This document shows, piece after piece, positions 37,242-45,519 of a stretch of DNA of 64,000 nucleotides (positions are counted from its first letter, which is position 1; each line of letters begins with the position of its first letter). The stretch comes from Actinomycetota bacterium. GTDB taxonomy: Bacteria; Actinomycetota; Rubrobacteria; Rubrobacterales; Rubrobacteraceae. The stretch is from the NCBI GenBank assembly GCA_004563715.1, contig SIRX01000144.1:1-64000 (forward strand), given 5' to 3'. A model generated the notes under the pieces. It had not been told where the DNA came from. It saw nothing but the letters and a program-made list of their open reading frames with translations, and searched no databases. Position numbers and translations under genes: made by a program.

Positions 37242-37721
37242 GTGTCCGCCCACACCCCCGACGGGTTCTTTACGCTGTTCGTCTACGGCACGCTCAAGCG
37301 CGGCCACGAAAACCACGCCAGGTTCTGCCGGGGCGTGCTCGAGGTCGAGGAGGCGGTGGTACACGGCCGGATCTACGGCCTGCCCTTCGGCTTTCCGGCG
37401 CTGGTCGTGGCGCCGGAGACCGTACACGCTACGGGTACCTCCGACCCGCTGCGCGACGTGGCCGTTCCCCGGAAGACCAGCGCACCGTCGATGGGGACAC
37501 CTGACGGCCCGCGCGTTTTCGGGGAGATCCTCACCTTCGACGACGCGGAAGCCCGGCTCCCACGGCTCGACCGTTTTGAGGGGTTTGATCCGGACGGGCC
37601 GAGCCTCTACCGGCGCGTGTTGGTCCCGGTAGAGACGGAAACCCGCAACCTGCTGGCCTGGACTTACGCCGTAGACCGGCCGTCCGGCGACCACCTGCCG
37701 GACGGTCGATGGCCAGCGTAG
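37242..37721 (+). CDS. Gamma-glutamylcyclotransferase-fold (AIG2-like) protein
   Basis: A 159-residue protein of the gamma-glutamylcyclotransferase superfamily. The opening FTLFVYGTLKRGHENH is the family signature (VYGTLxxG). The catalytic Glu is probably that of DRFEGFDPDGPSLYRRVLV. The middle contains a loop (TSDPLRDVAVPRKTS) not seen in typical short AIG2 proteins. The GTG at 37242 is chosen because the track's upstream start lies inside the previous gene. It follows that gene by 2 bp, so they may be co-translated. Substrate unknown. Confidence 0.78.
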   Translation: MSAHTPDGFFTLFVYGTLKRGHENHARFCRGVLEVEEAVVHGRIYGLPFGFPALVVAPETVHATGTSDPLRDVAVPRKTSAPSMGTPDGPRVFGEILTFDDAEARLPRLDRFEGFDPDGPSLYRRVLVPVETETRNLLAWTYAVDRPSGDHLPDGRWPA

Positions 37722-37733
37722 CTTCCGCAGACC

Positions 37734-39071
37734 CTAACGTTCGCTTGCGGGCACGTAGTCCGCGTCGCGGGCGCCGGTGTAGATCTGGCGCGGACGTGCG
37801 ATGCGCAACTCTTCGTCGTGGTGCATCTCCAGCCACTGGGCGATCCAGCCGCTGGTACGGGGTATGGCGAACATCACGGTGAACGCGTCGGTCGGGATGT
37901 CGAGCGCCTCGTAGATGAGCCCGGAGTAGAAGTCCACGTTCGGGTAGAGCTTGCGGTCGGTGAAGTACTCGTCGTCGAGCGCCCGCTTCTCCAGCTCGAT
38001 AGCTATGTCGAGCCAGGGGCTCTCCTTGTTGGTGGCCTCCAGCACCTCGTCCACGTGGGACCGGATGATGCGCGCCCGCGGGTCGTAGTTCTTGTACACC
38101 CGGTGTCCGAAGCCCATGAGCCGCTCGTCGCCCTTCTTGACACCCTCCAGGAAGTCGGGGATGTTGTCGGTGGAGCCTATGCGCTGGAGCATCTTGAGTA
38201 CGGCCACGTTGGCCCCGCCGTGCAGCGGCCCGTAGAGGCCGGCGACGCCCGCCGCTATCGCCGAGTACGGGTCCACGAGCGAGGAGCCTACGACCCGCAC
38301 GGCCGCCGCCGAGCAGTTCTGCTCGTGGTCGGCGTGGAGGATGAACAGGATGTCGAGCGCCCGCTCCAGGCGCGGGTCGGGCTCGTAGCGGGGCTCGGCC
38401 ATTTTGAAGAGCATGGAGAGGAAGTTGCCCGCGTATGAGAGCTCGTTGTCCGGGTAGACAAACGGCAGCCCGAGGCTGCTGCGGTACGCGAAAGCGGCCA
38501 GCGTGGGCATCTTGGCGATCAGGCGCACCGCCGCCATGTGCCGCTGGTGCTCGTCGCTTATGTCCTGGGCCTCCGGGTAGAAGGTCGAGAGCGCGCCCAC
38601 CGCGGAGAGCAGCGTCCCCATCGGCGGCGCGTCGTACCGGAAGTTCTGCATGAAGCTCTTCATGTTCTCGTGCACGTAGGTGTGGTGCGTGATCTCGTAC
38701 ACCCACTTCGAGAGCTGGTCCTCGGTGGGCAGCTCGCCGTAGATGAGCAGGTACGCCACCTCCAGGTACGAGGAATGCTCGCAGAGCTGCTCGATCGGGA
38801 TGCCCCGATGCTGCAGAATGCCCTTCTCGCCATCGATGTAGGTGATAGCGCTCCGGCAGCTCGCCGTGTTGGAGAAGCCCGGATCGTAGGTCATCAGGCC
38901 GAAGTCCTCTTCATCGACCTTTATCTCGCGAAAGTCCATCGCCCGCACGGTGCCGTCCGTTATCTCGATGTCGTACGTCTTGCCCGTACGGTTGTCCGTG
39001 ACCGTCAGGCCTTTTTTGCCATTGGCTGTCGTGGCTTCGGTGTCCCCCGCGCCGTGCGTATCTCCCGTCAC
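37734..39071 (-). CDS. gltA: Citrate synthase
   Basis: Condenses oxaloacetate and acetyl-CoA at the entry to the TCA cycle. The 445 residues show a type II citrate synthase layout with an N-terminal beta domain (VTDNRTGKTYDIEITDG). The active-site His regions are present: ALILHADHEQNCSAAAVR-type as FILHADHEQNCSAAAVR, GPLHGGANVAVLKML and GFGHRVYKNYDPRA, plus the catalytic Asp in NVDFYSG. The start is a GTG after AAGGGGCAG. It converges with the upstream gene (12 bp gap). Divergent promoter shared with the BCCT gene. Confidence 0.97.
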   Translation of the reverse strand: MTGDTHGAGDTEATTANGKKGLTVTDNRTGKTYDIEITDGTVRAMDFREIKVDEEDFGLMTYDPGFSNTASCRSAITYIDGEKGILQHRGIPIEQLCEHSSYLEVAYLLIYGELPTEDQLSKWVYEITHHTYVHENMKSFMQNFRYDAPPMGTLLSAVGALSTFYPEAQDISDEHQRHMAAVRLIAKMPTLAAFAYRSSLGLPFVYPDNELSYAGNFLSMLFKMAEPRYEPDPRLERALDILFILHADHEQNCSAAAVRVVGSSLVDPYSAIAAGVAGLYGPLHGGANVAVLKMLQRIGSTDNIPDFLEGVKKGDERLMGFGHRVYKNYDPRARIIRSHVDEVLEATNKESPWLDIAIELEKRALDDEYFTDRKLYPNVDFYSGLIYEALDIPTDAFTVMFAIPRTSGWIAQWLEMHHDEELRIARPRQIYTGARDADYVPASER

Positions 39072-39136
39072 TTCTGCCCCTTTCTAAGATTACCCGCCGG
39101 GCTTTAAATGAACGCCCCCCGACTTCTGCCACACCA

Positions 39137-39142
39137 ATTATC
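39137..39142 (-). promoter_or_regulatory. Candidate gltA promoter -10 box
   Basis: GATAAT on the minus strand with a weak TTTCGC 17 bp upstream, about 65 bp before the citrate synthase start. The 9-mer GTGGTAGAT overlaps this box and occurs again in the divergent BCCT promoter. Confidence 0.4.
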
Positions 39143-39227
39143 TACCACAGCGGACGAAAGCGAAAGTGGCAACCCCGTACCCGAAGCTTCAGGCCGCAAG
39201 ACTTCCCATTCTTGTACTCATCGCTAC

Positions 39228-39256
39228 TTGTATTGGTGGTAGATGTGCAATAGAGT
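39228..39256 (+). promoter_or_regulatory. Candidate promoter of the BCCT transporter gene
   Basis: TTGTAT and TAGAGT spaced by 17 bp, about 35 bp before the TTG start. The 9-mer GTGGTAGAT (39236-39244) lies in the spacer, a typical repressor position; an identical 9-mer lies across the gltA -10 box on the opposite strand. Confidence 0.5.
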
Positions 39257-39291
39257 AGTGAGGTTTCAAATACGGAAGAAAGGATAATTCT

Positions 39292-40932
39292 TTGCGAGGC
39301 TACCTGAGAACGCACACCAACCCTCCGGTCTTTATCATCTCGGCGGCGGTGATCCTGGCCTTTGTAGCTTTCGGTGTCTTCTTTACGGATCTCGCCGAGA
39401 CCGTGTCGGGGGCCGTGCAGGGCTTTATTACCACGTACTTCGGCTGGTTCTACATAATCGGCGTCAGCTTTTTCCTGATCTTCACGATCGCGCTGTTGTT
39501 CACGCGCTACGGCAAGGTCCGGCTGGGGCCTGACGACAGCCGGCCGGAGTTCAGCACGCTGGCCTGGTTCGCCATGCTGTTCACGGCCGGCATGGGCATC
39601 GGCCTCGTGTACTTCGGCGTGGCGGAACCGGTGGCCCACTTCACCAGCCCGCCGGTCGGAGAGGGCGAGACGGAAGCGGCCGCCCGCGAGGCGATGAACC
39701 TGACCTTTTTCCACTGGCTGCTCCACCCGTGGGCCGTCTACATAGTTTTCGCGCTCTCGCTGGCCTACTTCTCGTTCCGGAGGGGCCTGCCGCTGCGGCC
39801 CGCCTCCGCCTTCTACCCGTTGATCGGGGACCGAATTCACGGCTGGGTGGGCAACCTGGTTGACATTCTCGCCGTGTTCGGCACCATGTTCGGGCTGGCA
39901 ACCTCCCTGGGGCTCGGGGCGCAGCAGGTCAACTCCGGGCTCAACACGCTTTTTGGCATCCCCAATACCACCGGCGTGCAGATCGGCCTCATAGCCATTA
40001 TCACGGCCGTGGCGGCGGTCTCGGTCGTGCTCGGCATAGACAAGGGCATACGTAACCTGTCCCTGATCAACATGTGGCTGGCGGTGGGTCTGGCGCTGTT
40101 CGTGTTTGTGGTCGGGCCGACGCTCTTCGTGCTCAACTCGTTTGCCACCAACATCGGCTACTACCTGCAGAACATTGTGGGCACGAGCCTCAACATGTAC
40201 ACCGGCAGCGAGGACGGCGCCGAGTGGCAGAGCGCCTGGACGCTCTTCTACTGGGGCTGGTGGATCTCCTGGTCGCCGTTTGTCGGCATGTTCATCGCCC
40301 GGATTTCCCGCGGGCGCACCTTGCAGCAGTTCGTCGGCGGCGTGCTGTTCGCCCCGGTGGGGGCGTCGGCCGTCTGGTTCGTGGTCTTTGGTGGGACCGC
40401 CATAAACTACCTGCAGACCGGCGCGGCGGGCGGCCTCGCGGACGCCGACTCTTCCAACGCGCTGTTCGTGCTCCTCGGGGCTCTGCCCATCGCGAGCATA
40501 TTCAGCGTTATAGCCTCGGTGGTGGCGATCGTGGTGGTGGTGCTGTTCTTCGCCACCTCCTCGGACTCCGGTTCGCTGGTGATCGACATACTCACCAACG
40601 GCGGCGACCCCGATCCGGTGTGGTACCAGCGGTTGTTCTGGGCGATCCTGGAGGGCGTCGTGGCCGCGGTGCTGCTGCTGGTCGGCGGCCTCACCGCGCT
40701 GCAGACGGCCTCCATAACCGCGGGGTTGCCCTTCGCCCTGGTGCTGGTGTTTATGTGCATCGGGTTGTACAGGGGGTTGCAGCAGGAGGACTTGCCGTCC
40801 ACGACGCCGGACCCCGGCCGGGAAGGATCGCCGGAGATTGGCCGCCCGCCGAGCCGCCAGAGCGGAACCACCGCCGCCCAGCAGATGAGTCGGCTCGACG
40901 ACAACGAACCCAGAGGGGACAACCGCACCTAG
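39292..40932 (+). CDS. BCCT-family betaine/choline/carnitine transporter
   Basis: Sodium- or proton-coupled uptake of glycine betaine or related osmolytes. The 546-residue protein has twelve predicted membrane helices. Family motifs include MLFTAGMGIGLVYFGVAEP, the Trp-rich WTLFYWGWWISWSPFVGMF (helix 8 aromatic box) and FFATSSDSGSLVIDIL. The C-terminal tail is polar and basic and may be an osmosensor as in BetP. The start is TTG after an AAAGGA site. It fits the solute stress theme (mgH, cpgS). Confidence 0.93.
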   Translation: MRGYLRTHTNPPVFIISAAVILAFVAFGVFFTDLAETVSGAVQGFITTYFGWFYIIGVSFFLIFTIALLFTRYGKVRLGPDDSRPEFSTLAWFAMLFTAGMGIGLVYFGVAEPVAHFTSPPVGEGETEAAAREAMNLTFFHWLLHPWAVYIVFALSLAYFSFRRGLPLRPASAFYPLIGDRIHGWVGNLVDILAVFGTMFGLATSLGLGAQQVNSGLNTLFGIPNTTGVQIGLIAIITAVAAVSVVLGIDKGIRNLSLINMWLAVGLALFVFVVGPTLFVLNSFATNIGYYLQNIVGTSLNMYTGSEDGAEWQSAWTLFYWGWWISWSPFVGMFIARISRGRTLQQFVGGVLFAPVGASAVWFVVFGGTAINYLQTGAAGGLADADSSNALFVLLGALPIASIFSVIASVVAIVVVVLFFATSSDSGSLVIDILTNGGDPDPVWYQRLFWAILEGVVAAVLLLVGGLTALQTASITAGLPFALVLVFMCIGLYRGLQQEDLPSTTPDPGREGSPEIGRPPSRQSGTTAAQQMSRLDDNEPRGDNRT

Positions 40933-40952
40933 AAGGCTGCGACAGGGAGCTA

Positions 40953-40993
40953 CAAAGTACCGTCCGACCGCTTACGCGCCGGACGGTACTTTG
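40953..40993 (+). terminator. Long inverted repeat after the BCCT gene, overlapping the hsp20 promoter region
   Basis: CAAAGTACCGTCCG and CGGACGGTACTTTG are perfect 14-bp complements with a 13-nt loop. No U-tract follows, but it is 20 bp after the BCCT stop. The right arm runs into CTATATTC, a -10-like element for hsp20. It could be a terminator, an operator, or both. Confidence 0.55.
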
Positions 40994-40994
40994 C

Positions 40995-41000
40995 TATATT
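40995..41000 (+). promoter_or_regulatory. Candidate hsp20 promoter -10 box
   Basis: TATATT lies directly after the right arm of the long inverted repeat, 57 bp before the hsp20 start, with a weak TTACGC 17 bp upstream inside the loop of the repeat. Neither a CIRCE nor a HAIR consensus was seen. Confidence 0.4.
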
Positions 41001-41057
41001 CTCGCCCCGACGCTGCTTCACAGCTTCACAGCAAAAGTCCAGGAGGAGTACGTATAT

Positions 41058-41519
41058 ATGAGACGCTCTAGAAACCCGTTCCGGGGGATAGTGGATACCA
41101 TAAGCGAGATGAACCGTACGCGGGAACACTGGATGACGGGCTACGATCCCGGTCACGAAGACCAGCAGAGAACCCACGCTACGGCCTGGATCCCGACCAC
41201 CGACATCTTCGCCCGGGGCGACGACCTCGTCATCCGGGCCGAGCTGGCCGGCGTGGAGCAGGACGACATAGAGATCACGCTAGCTTCGGGCGTGCTGACC
41301 ATCTCCGGCGTCCGCCGGGGCGACGAGACCGACGACACCAGCTACTATATCCGGGAGCGTTTCTACGGCCAGTTCCGCCGCACGATGACCGTTCCCGAAG
41401 GGATAGACGAAAGCAGCGTCGAGGCCTCTTTCGAGAACGGTATGCTGGAAGTCTGTATAAAGGACGGCGCCTCTAGCGCCCAGCCCCGCCAGATAAGGAT
41501 CGGGAAGCCCTCTTCGTAG
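41058..41519 (+). CDS. Small heat shock protein Hsp20
   Basis: ATP-independent holdase chaperone of 153 residues. The alpha-crystallin domain spans about residues 45-140 (IPTTDIFARGDDLVIRAELA at the start, VEQDDIEITLASGVLTISG in the middle). It ends with the conserved FENGMLEVCIKDG. The C-terminal IxI-type motif is IRI in QPRQIRIGK. A strong AGGAGGAG site lies 9 bp before the ATG. A long inverted repeat overlaps its promoter region. Confidence 0.93.
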   Translation: MRRSRNPFRGIVDTISEMNRTREHWMTGYDPGHEDQQRTHATAWIPTTDIFARGDDLVIRAELAGVEQDDIEITLASGVLTISGVRRGDETDDTSYYIRERFYGQFRRTMTVPEGIDESSVEASFENGMLEVCIKDGASSAQPRQIRIGKPSS

Positions 41520-41529
41520 AGAGCCAAGC

Positions 41530-41565
41530 GAGAGGGGCCGGAACCAAAAGGTTCCGGCCCCTCTC
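41530..41565. terminator. Bidirectional hairpin between hsp20 and the solute-binding protein gene
   Basis: GAGAGGGGCCGGAACC and GGTTCCGGCCCCTCTC are perfect 16-bp complements with an AAAA loop. It sits between two convergent genes, 10 bp after hsp20 and 28 bp after the minus-strand gene's stop, so it can end both transcripts; there is no long U-tract. Confidence 0.75.
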
Positions 41566-41593
41566 TGGCGCGCCCCAGTTCGAGAGGGCCTTC

Positions 41594-42985
41594 TCAGCCG
41601 ACGATGTTCTCCAGCTCCTCCTGGAGGTTCTGAACCACCTGCTCGGGTTCCACCTCGCCGCTCAGCGAGTTGTTGAAGCCGCGGGCCAGCCTGCCGGATA
41701 TGTCCGAATAGAAGGCCGTCACGGGCCTCGCCCGGGTGTTCTCCACGATCACGTTCCGGGCCAGCTCTACCACGGGCACCTGGTTTAGCAGCTCCTGATC
41801 GTCGTAGAGCTCGGAGATGGTGGGCAGGAAAGAGCCTTCCAGCGCCCGGATCCTCTGTTGTTCGGGAGCGGTGGCGAACTTTATGAACTCCCAAGCGGCG
41901 TCCTGCTTGTCCGAGGCGGCGTTGATGTACATGTTCCAGCCGCCCAGACAGCTCCAGCTGCGCATTCCTTCTTCCTCGACCGGCAACGCGGCGATGCCGA
42001 TCTGGTCCTGGCTCACCTGGGAGTCTTCCTCGGCGGCCAACGCGTACATAAAGGGCCAGCCCCTCATGAACACGGCCTCCCCGGCCAGGAAGGTCTCGTG
42101 CGTCTGAAGCTCCTGGTACTCGACGACCTCCTCGGGAGCGATGCCGTCCGTTATCATGCTACGAGCGGTCTGCAAGCCCCGCGCCGACTGTGGGCTGTCT
42201 ATGTTGATGACGTCGGGACTCAGCGACCTCGGCCGGTCGGACTCGATAATGCTGATGTTGCCCGTCAACACGTTCCCGCCCGCGTTCCAGATGTACTCCA
42301 GACCGTTTACGACACCGCCTTCGTAGTTCGCTCCCTGGAACACGAAACCGTGCTCGATTCCCGCCTCTTCCTGGATCTGGCTCGCCATATCCTGCATGCC
42401 GCTCCAGGTAGTCGGGGGAGCGCCGAAGCCGGCGTCTTCCAGCAAGTCCTGCCGGTAGTAGAGCAGACCAGCGTCCGTAAACCACGGCACGCCCCACAAG
42501 CTGTTCCGGTAGGAAACGGAGGTGATGGGGGCCTGCAAGAACGCGTCCGGCACCTGGGGCTCGTAGTCGGTGTACATGCGGCGGCTGATGTCCTCGATCC
42601 AGCCGTTCTGCGCGAACTCAGCGGCCCAGATGACGTCCCCGCCGATCACATCTATATCCCCGCCGCCCGCCCGGAAGTCCGACGTTAGGTCCCGGAAGTA
42701 CTCGTCGGTCAGCCGCGACATCTCCCGGAACTCGACCTCGATCTCCCCCTCGTACTCCTGGTTGAAGCGGTCCACCAGGTCTTGTAGCGTGCCCGAGTCA
42801 TCGGGGCCGAAGGAGAAGACTATCCTGGTCGCCTCCCCATTTTCGTCGGCCACCGGCCCGCAGGCAGCAGCACCGAGCATGGCGGTTCCGGCGAGGCCGG
42901 CCCCGCCGATCTTCAAGAAGTCGCGCCGACTGTAGCGCCTTCTTGCCAGGGACGGGCTCCGGCCCGGCCTGTTCCTTTTCCCCAC
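41594..42985 (-). CDS. ABC-type sugar-family solute-binding protein (Tat lipoprotein)
   Basis: An extracellular solute-binding protein of 463 residues, of the family 1 (maltose/trehalose-type) fold. Its signal has both a twin-arginine motif (YSRRDFLKIGGAGLAG) and a lipobox (GAAACG), so the folded protein is likely exported by Tat and lipid-anchored. The binding-lobe motifs are DSGTLQDLVDRFNQEYE and WGVPWFTDAGLLYYRQDLLED. The late helix-rich block is MYINAASDKQDAAWEFIKFA. No permease or ATPase lies next to it in the window. It follows the sodium symporter by 44 bp and may be co-transcribed with it. Confidence 0.88.
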   Translation of the reverse strand: MGKRNRPGRSPSLARRRYSRRDFLKIGGAGLAGTAMLGAAACGPVADENGEATRIVFSFGPDDSGTLQDLVDRFNQEYEGEIEVEFREMSRLTDEYFRDLTSDFRAGGGDIDVIGGDVIWAAEFAQNGWIEDISRRMYTDYEPQVPDAFLQAPITSVSYRNSLWGVPWFTDAGLLYYRQDLLEDAGFGAPPTTWSGMQDMASQIQEEAGIEHGFVFQGANYEGGVVNGLEYIWNAGGNVLTGNISIIESDRPRSLSPDVINIDSPQSARGLQTARSMITDGIAPEEVVEYQELQTHETFLAGEAVFMRGWPFMYALAAEEDSQVSQDQIGIAALPVEEEGMRSWSCLGGWNMYINAASDKQDAAWEFIKFATAPEQQRIRALEGSFLPTISELYDDQELLNQVPVVELARNVIVENTRARPVTAFYSDISGRLARGFNNSLSGEVEPEQVVQNLQEELENIVG

Positions 42986-43029
42986 TTCAAGTCCTCCTTC
43001 TCATAAACTCCAGCAGGACCTCCACCCCT

Positions 43030-44619
43030 CTACCGGAAAATATACACTATCACGAACGTCGAGATGAGCAGCACGATCGACAGGAACCGGTAGTTCTTCC
43101 AGATCGGCGTGCCCCTCAACTCCTCGGTCTCCGCGTGCCAGTAACTGGTATCCCACGTAAGCTCTTCCGTCTTCTCCGGGTCCGGGGCCCGTCCGAGCAG
43201 GCTGATCACCACCAGGAAGGTGATGCTGGTGGCAAACGAGATGCCCGCGAAGTAGAGGAACTGGATCGGGAAGAAGCCCCACACCTGCGTCAGGATGAAC
43301 AACACCACCCCGAGGGGGATCAGGATGACCAGCGTTAGGAAGGCCGCCGTGGCCGTTACCCGCTTCCACATGATCCCCAGCAGGAACGTGGCGACGATGG
43401 GCGGCACCGTGTACGAGAGGATCGACTGCAGGTAGCCGTAGAGCGTGTCGAACTGGGCGATGGTCGGGGCCCAGATGATCGCTACGATCAGGGCTCCTAT
43501 GGTCGCGATACGGCCGATCAAAACCAGCCCCCGCTGACTCGTGTCAGGCCGCAGCGTGCGCACGAAGTCCATCGTCACGATCGTCGAGGCCGAGTTGAGG
43601 ATCGAGTCCACCGTAGAGGTGATGGCCGCGATCACCGCCGCCAGCATTATGCCCCGGATGACGGGCGGCAACAGGTCGAAGACCAGCGTCGGGAAGATGA
43701 GGTCCGGGTTCTGTATGTCGGGGTAGAGCACGATGGCGAACGTGCCGGGGAGGATAAAGAAGAACAGGAACGTGAGCTTTATGAAAGCCGCCGCCAGCGA
43801 TCCCCACCGGCCGTGGTCCAGGCTCTTGGCACCCAGGGTTCGCTGAACGACGAGCTGGTTGGTCGTCCAGTAGTACATGCCGATCACCACCACGCCGGTT
43901 ATGAGGCCGGGCCACGGAAGGTCTTCGTTGCCTATCGGCAGGATGAGGCTCATCCTCTCCTCGCCCGCCTGCTCTCGAACCGCGTCCCACGAGGGTATCT
44001 GCGCGAGGACCAGGAAGAACACGACGGCCCCGCCGATCAGGGTCAGGCTCGCCTGAAACGAGTCGCTGATCATAACCGCCCCGAGCCCGCCGAAGACCGT
44101 GTAGACGGCGGCCAGAATAGCCAGCGCGGCGATGGTGATCCACAGCGGCAGCGCCGGGAAGACGGCCTGAACCACGAGCGCGCCCGCGTACAGGGCGGCG
44201 GCCATGTCTATGAACATGTTGGCGAAGAGGTTGAAGCCCGCGAAGGTCATCCGGGATCGGCCGTCAAACCGGTTATTAAGGAACTCCGGCAGCGTGTAGA
44301 CCCCGGAGCGGAGGTAGAACGGAAGGATAAAGAAGATGAAGATGACCAGGATCACGCTGGTCATCCACTCGTAGGCGTAGACCGAGATCCCCTGGGCGTA
44401 GCCGGCTCCGGCCAGGCCCACGTAGGTCGCCCCGGACATGTTGGTGGCGACCAGCGAGAGCGCGACCATCGGCCAGATAAAGTTTCGCCCGCCGAGGAAG
44501 TAGCTGTCGGAGTCGCTCCCCGCGCCCTTTGACAGCAGCAGGGGTATGATCCTGCTGAGTATCAGGTATACGATGACGACGCCGATGTCGAGACCGGTGA
44601 CTTCGAACCTCTCAGACAT
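43030..44619 (-). CDS. Sodium:solute symporter family protein
   Basis: An SSS/SLC5-type transporter of 529 residues with thirteen or so membrane helices. The family core is SLVATNMSGATYVGLAGAGY in helix 2, AVYTVFGGLGAVMISDSFQA in the middle, and ISSTVDSILN-type sodium-site region (AAITSTVDSILNSAS). The substrate is unknown; the position next to a ureide/heterocycle catabolic operon suggests it may import that compound. It is separated from the operon by a 267-bp gap and has its own GGGAGGG site, so it may have its own promoter. Confidence 0.9.
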   Translation of the reverse strand: MSERFEVTGLDIGVVIVYLILSRIIPLLLSKGAGSDSDSYFLGGRNFIWPMVALSLVATNMSGATYVGLAGAGYAQGISVYAYEWMTSVILVIFIFFILPFYLRSGVYTLPEFLNNRFDGRSRMTFAGFNLFANMFIDMAAALYAGALVVQAVFPALPLWITIAALAILAAVYTVFGGLGAVMISDSFQASLTLIGGAVVFFLVLAQIPSWDAVREQAGEERMSLILPIGNEDLPWPGLITGVVVIGMYYWTTNQLVVQRTLGAKSLDHGRWGSLAAAFIKLTFLFFFILPGTFAIVLYPDIQNPDLIFPTLVFDLLPPVIRGIMLAAVIAAITSTVDSILNSASTIVTMDFVRTLRPDTSQRGLVLIGRIATIGALIVAIIWAPTIAQFDTLYGYLQSILSYTVPPIVATFLLGIMWKRVTATAAFLTLVILIPLGVVLFILTQVWGFFPIQFLYFAGISFATSITFLVVISLLGRAPDPEKTEELTWDTSYWHAETEELRGTPIWKNYRFLSIVLLISTFVIVYIFR

Positions 44620-44886
44620 CTAGCACCCTCCCCTCACACCCGTTTTCTCCCCCGACGCCGGGTCTGCAACGCCGGCGCATATGAAAGCCGTATAAATCGT
44701 GGCAAAACTCCCTGCCCCATGTCACGTCTGTGCTACTCCTTCCCCGTCCAGGAGCGGTCACTACCCCATGACCACCGTTATTCCCCGTTAAGGCTGTCGC
44801 CATACTACTTACGGTGAATTTCCCGCGCAAGGCGTTCCGGGGAACTTCAAACCAAAAACTTTCGGCCCGCCGGACGCCTCCCCGAT
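44620..44886. other. Intergenic gap between the symporter and the amidase gene
   Basis: A 267-bp gap on the minus strand between the isochorismatase-like gene and the symporter. It has AT-richer patches (for example TTTATACGG on the minus strand, -10-like) that may promote the symporter. I saw no gene, RNA or strong hairpin. Confidence 0.5.
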
Positions 44887-45519
44887 TCAGCGGGCGGCAG
44901 CGCTTTTTTGGTCTCGCAGGTAGTCCAGCACCGCCTCCACGGAGACCACGTCTCCGTACTTGGCGTCCACATCGTAGAGGCTGGCCTCGTGGGCTGCGGG
45001 GTTGCGGTCGCCCACCGCCTCACGCGGTAATACGGGCCGGTAACCGTACTGCAGGGCGTCCACCGCCGTAGCCCGCACGCAGCCGGAGGTCGAGGCGCCC
45101 GTGACGATGAGGGTATCCACACCCGCGGCCACGAGCGCGCTGGGAAGCCCCGTTCCGTAGAAAGCCGAGGCGAAGAGCTTGTTCAAGACGGGCTCGGTCT
45201 CCCGCGGCGTAATGCGCGGGTCCACCTCGGCCCACCGGCTGCCGGCTTTGAGCGTGAGAAGGGCCGGCACCTTGTCTATGAACGCGGCGGCGGTCACCTT
45301 GTCGGACTCGCGGTAGGCGACGGTGGTGTAGATAACAGTTATCTCGGCCAGCCGGGCCGCCGCCAGAAGCCTGCCGATGTTCTCTACCGGGCCTTCGAGG
45401 TCGCAGGCCAGGGGAGATCCGGGGTCGGTGAAGCCCAGGGTCATGTCCACGATGATGAGGGCGGGCCGGCGGCCGAAGCCGCCGCGCCCGCCGAAGCCTT
45501 CCAGGTGCCGGTCGCTCAT
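44887..45519 (-). CDS. Isochorismatase-family amidohydrolase, N-carbamoylsarcosine-amidase-like
   Basis: A cysteine hydrolase of 210 residues. The catalytic triad is visible: Asp in ALIIVDMTLGFTD (about 23), Lys in EPVLNKLFASAFYGTG and Cys in GASTSGCVRATAVDALQYG (about 163). The SAFYGT and SGCVRAT blocks resemble N-carbamoylsarcosine amidase, which releases ammonia and CO2 from an N-carbamoyl group. The start is the ATG giving MSDRHLEGF, overlapping the hyuB stop (ATGA); the track frame is longer. It is last in the catabolic operon, where it could act on the ring-opened product of HyuA/HyuB. Confidence 0.82.
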   Translation of the reverse strand: MSDRHLEGFGGRGGFGRRPALIIVDMTLGFTDPGSPLACDLEGPVENIGRLLAAARLAEITVIYTTVAYRESDKVTAAAFIDKVPALLTLKAGSRWAEVDPRITPRETEPVLNKLFASAFYGTGLPSALVAAGVDTLIVTGASTSGCVRATAVDALQYGYRPVLPREAVGDRNPAAHEASLYDVDAKYGDVVSVEAVLDYLRDQKSAAAR

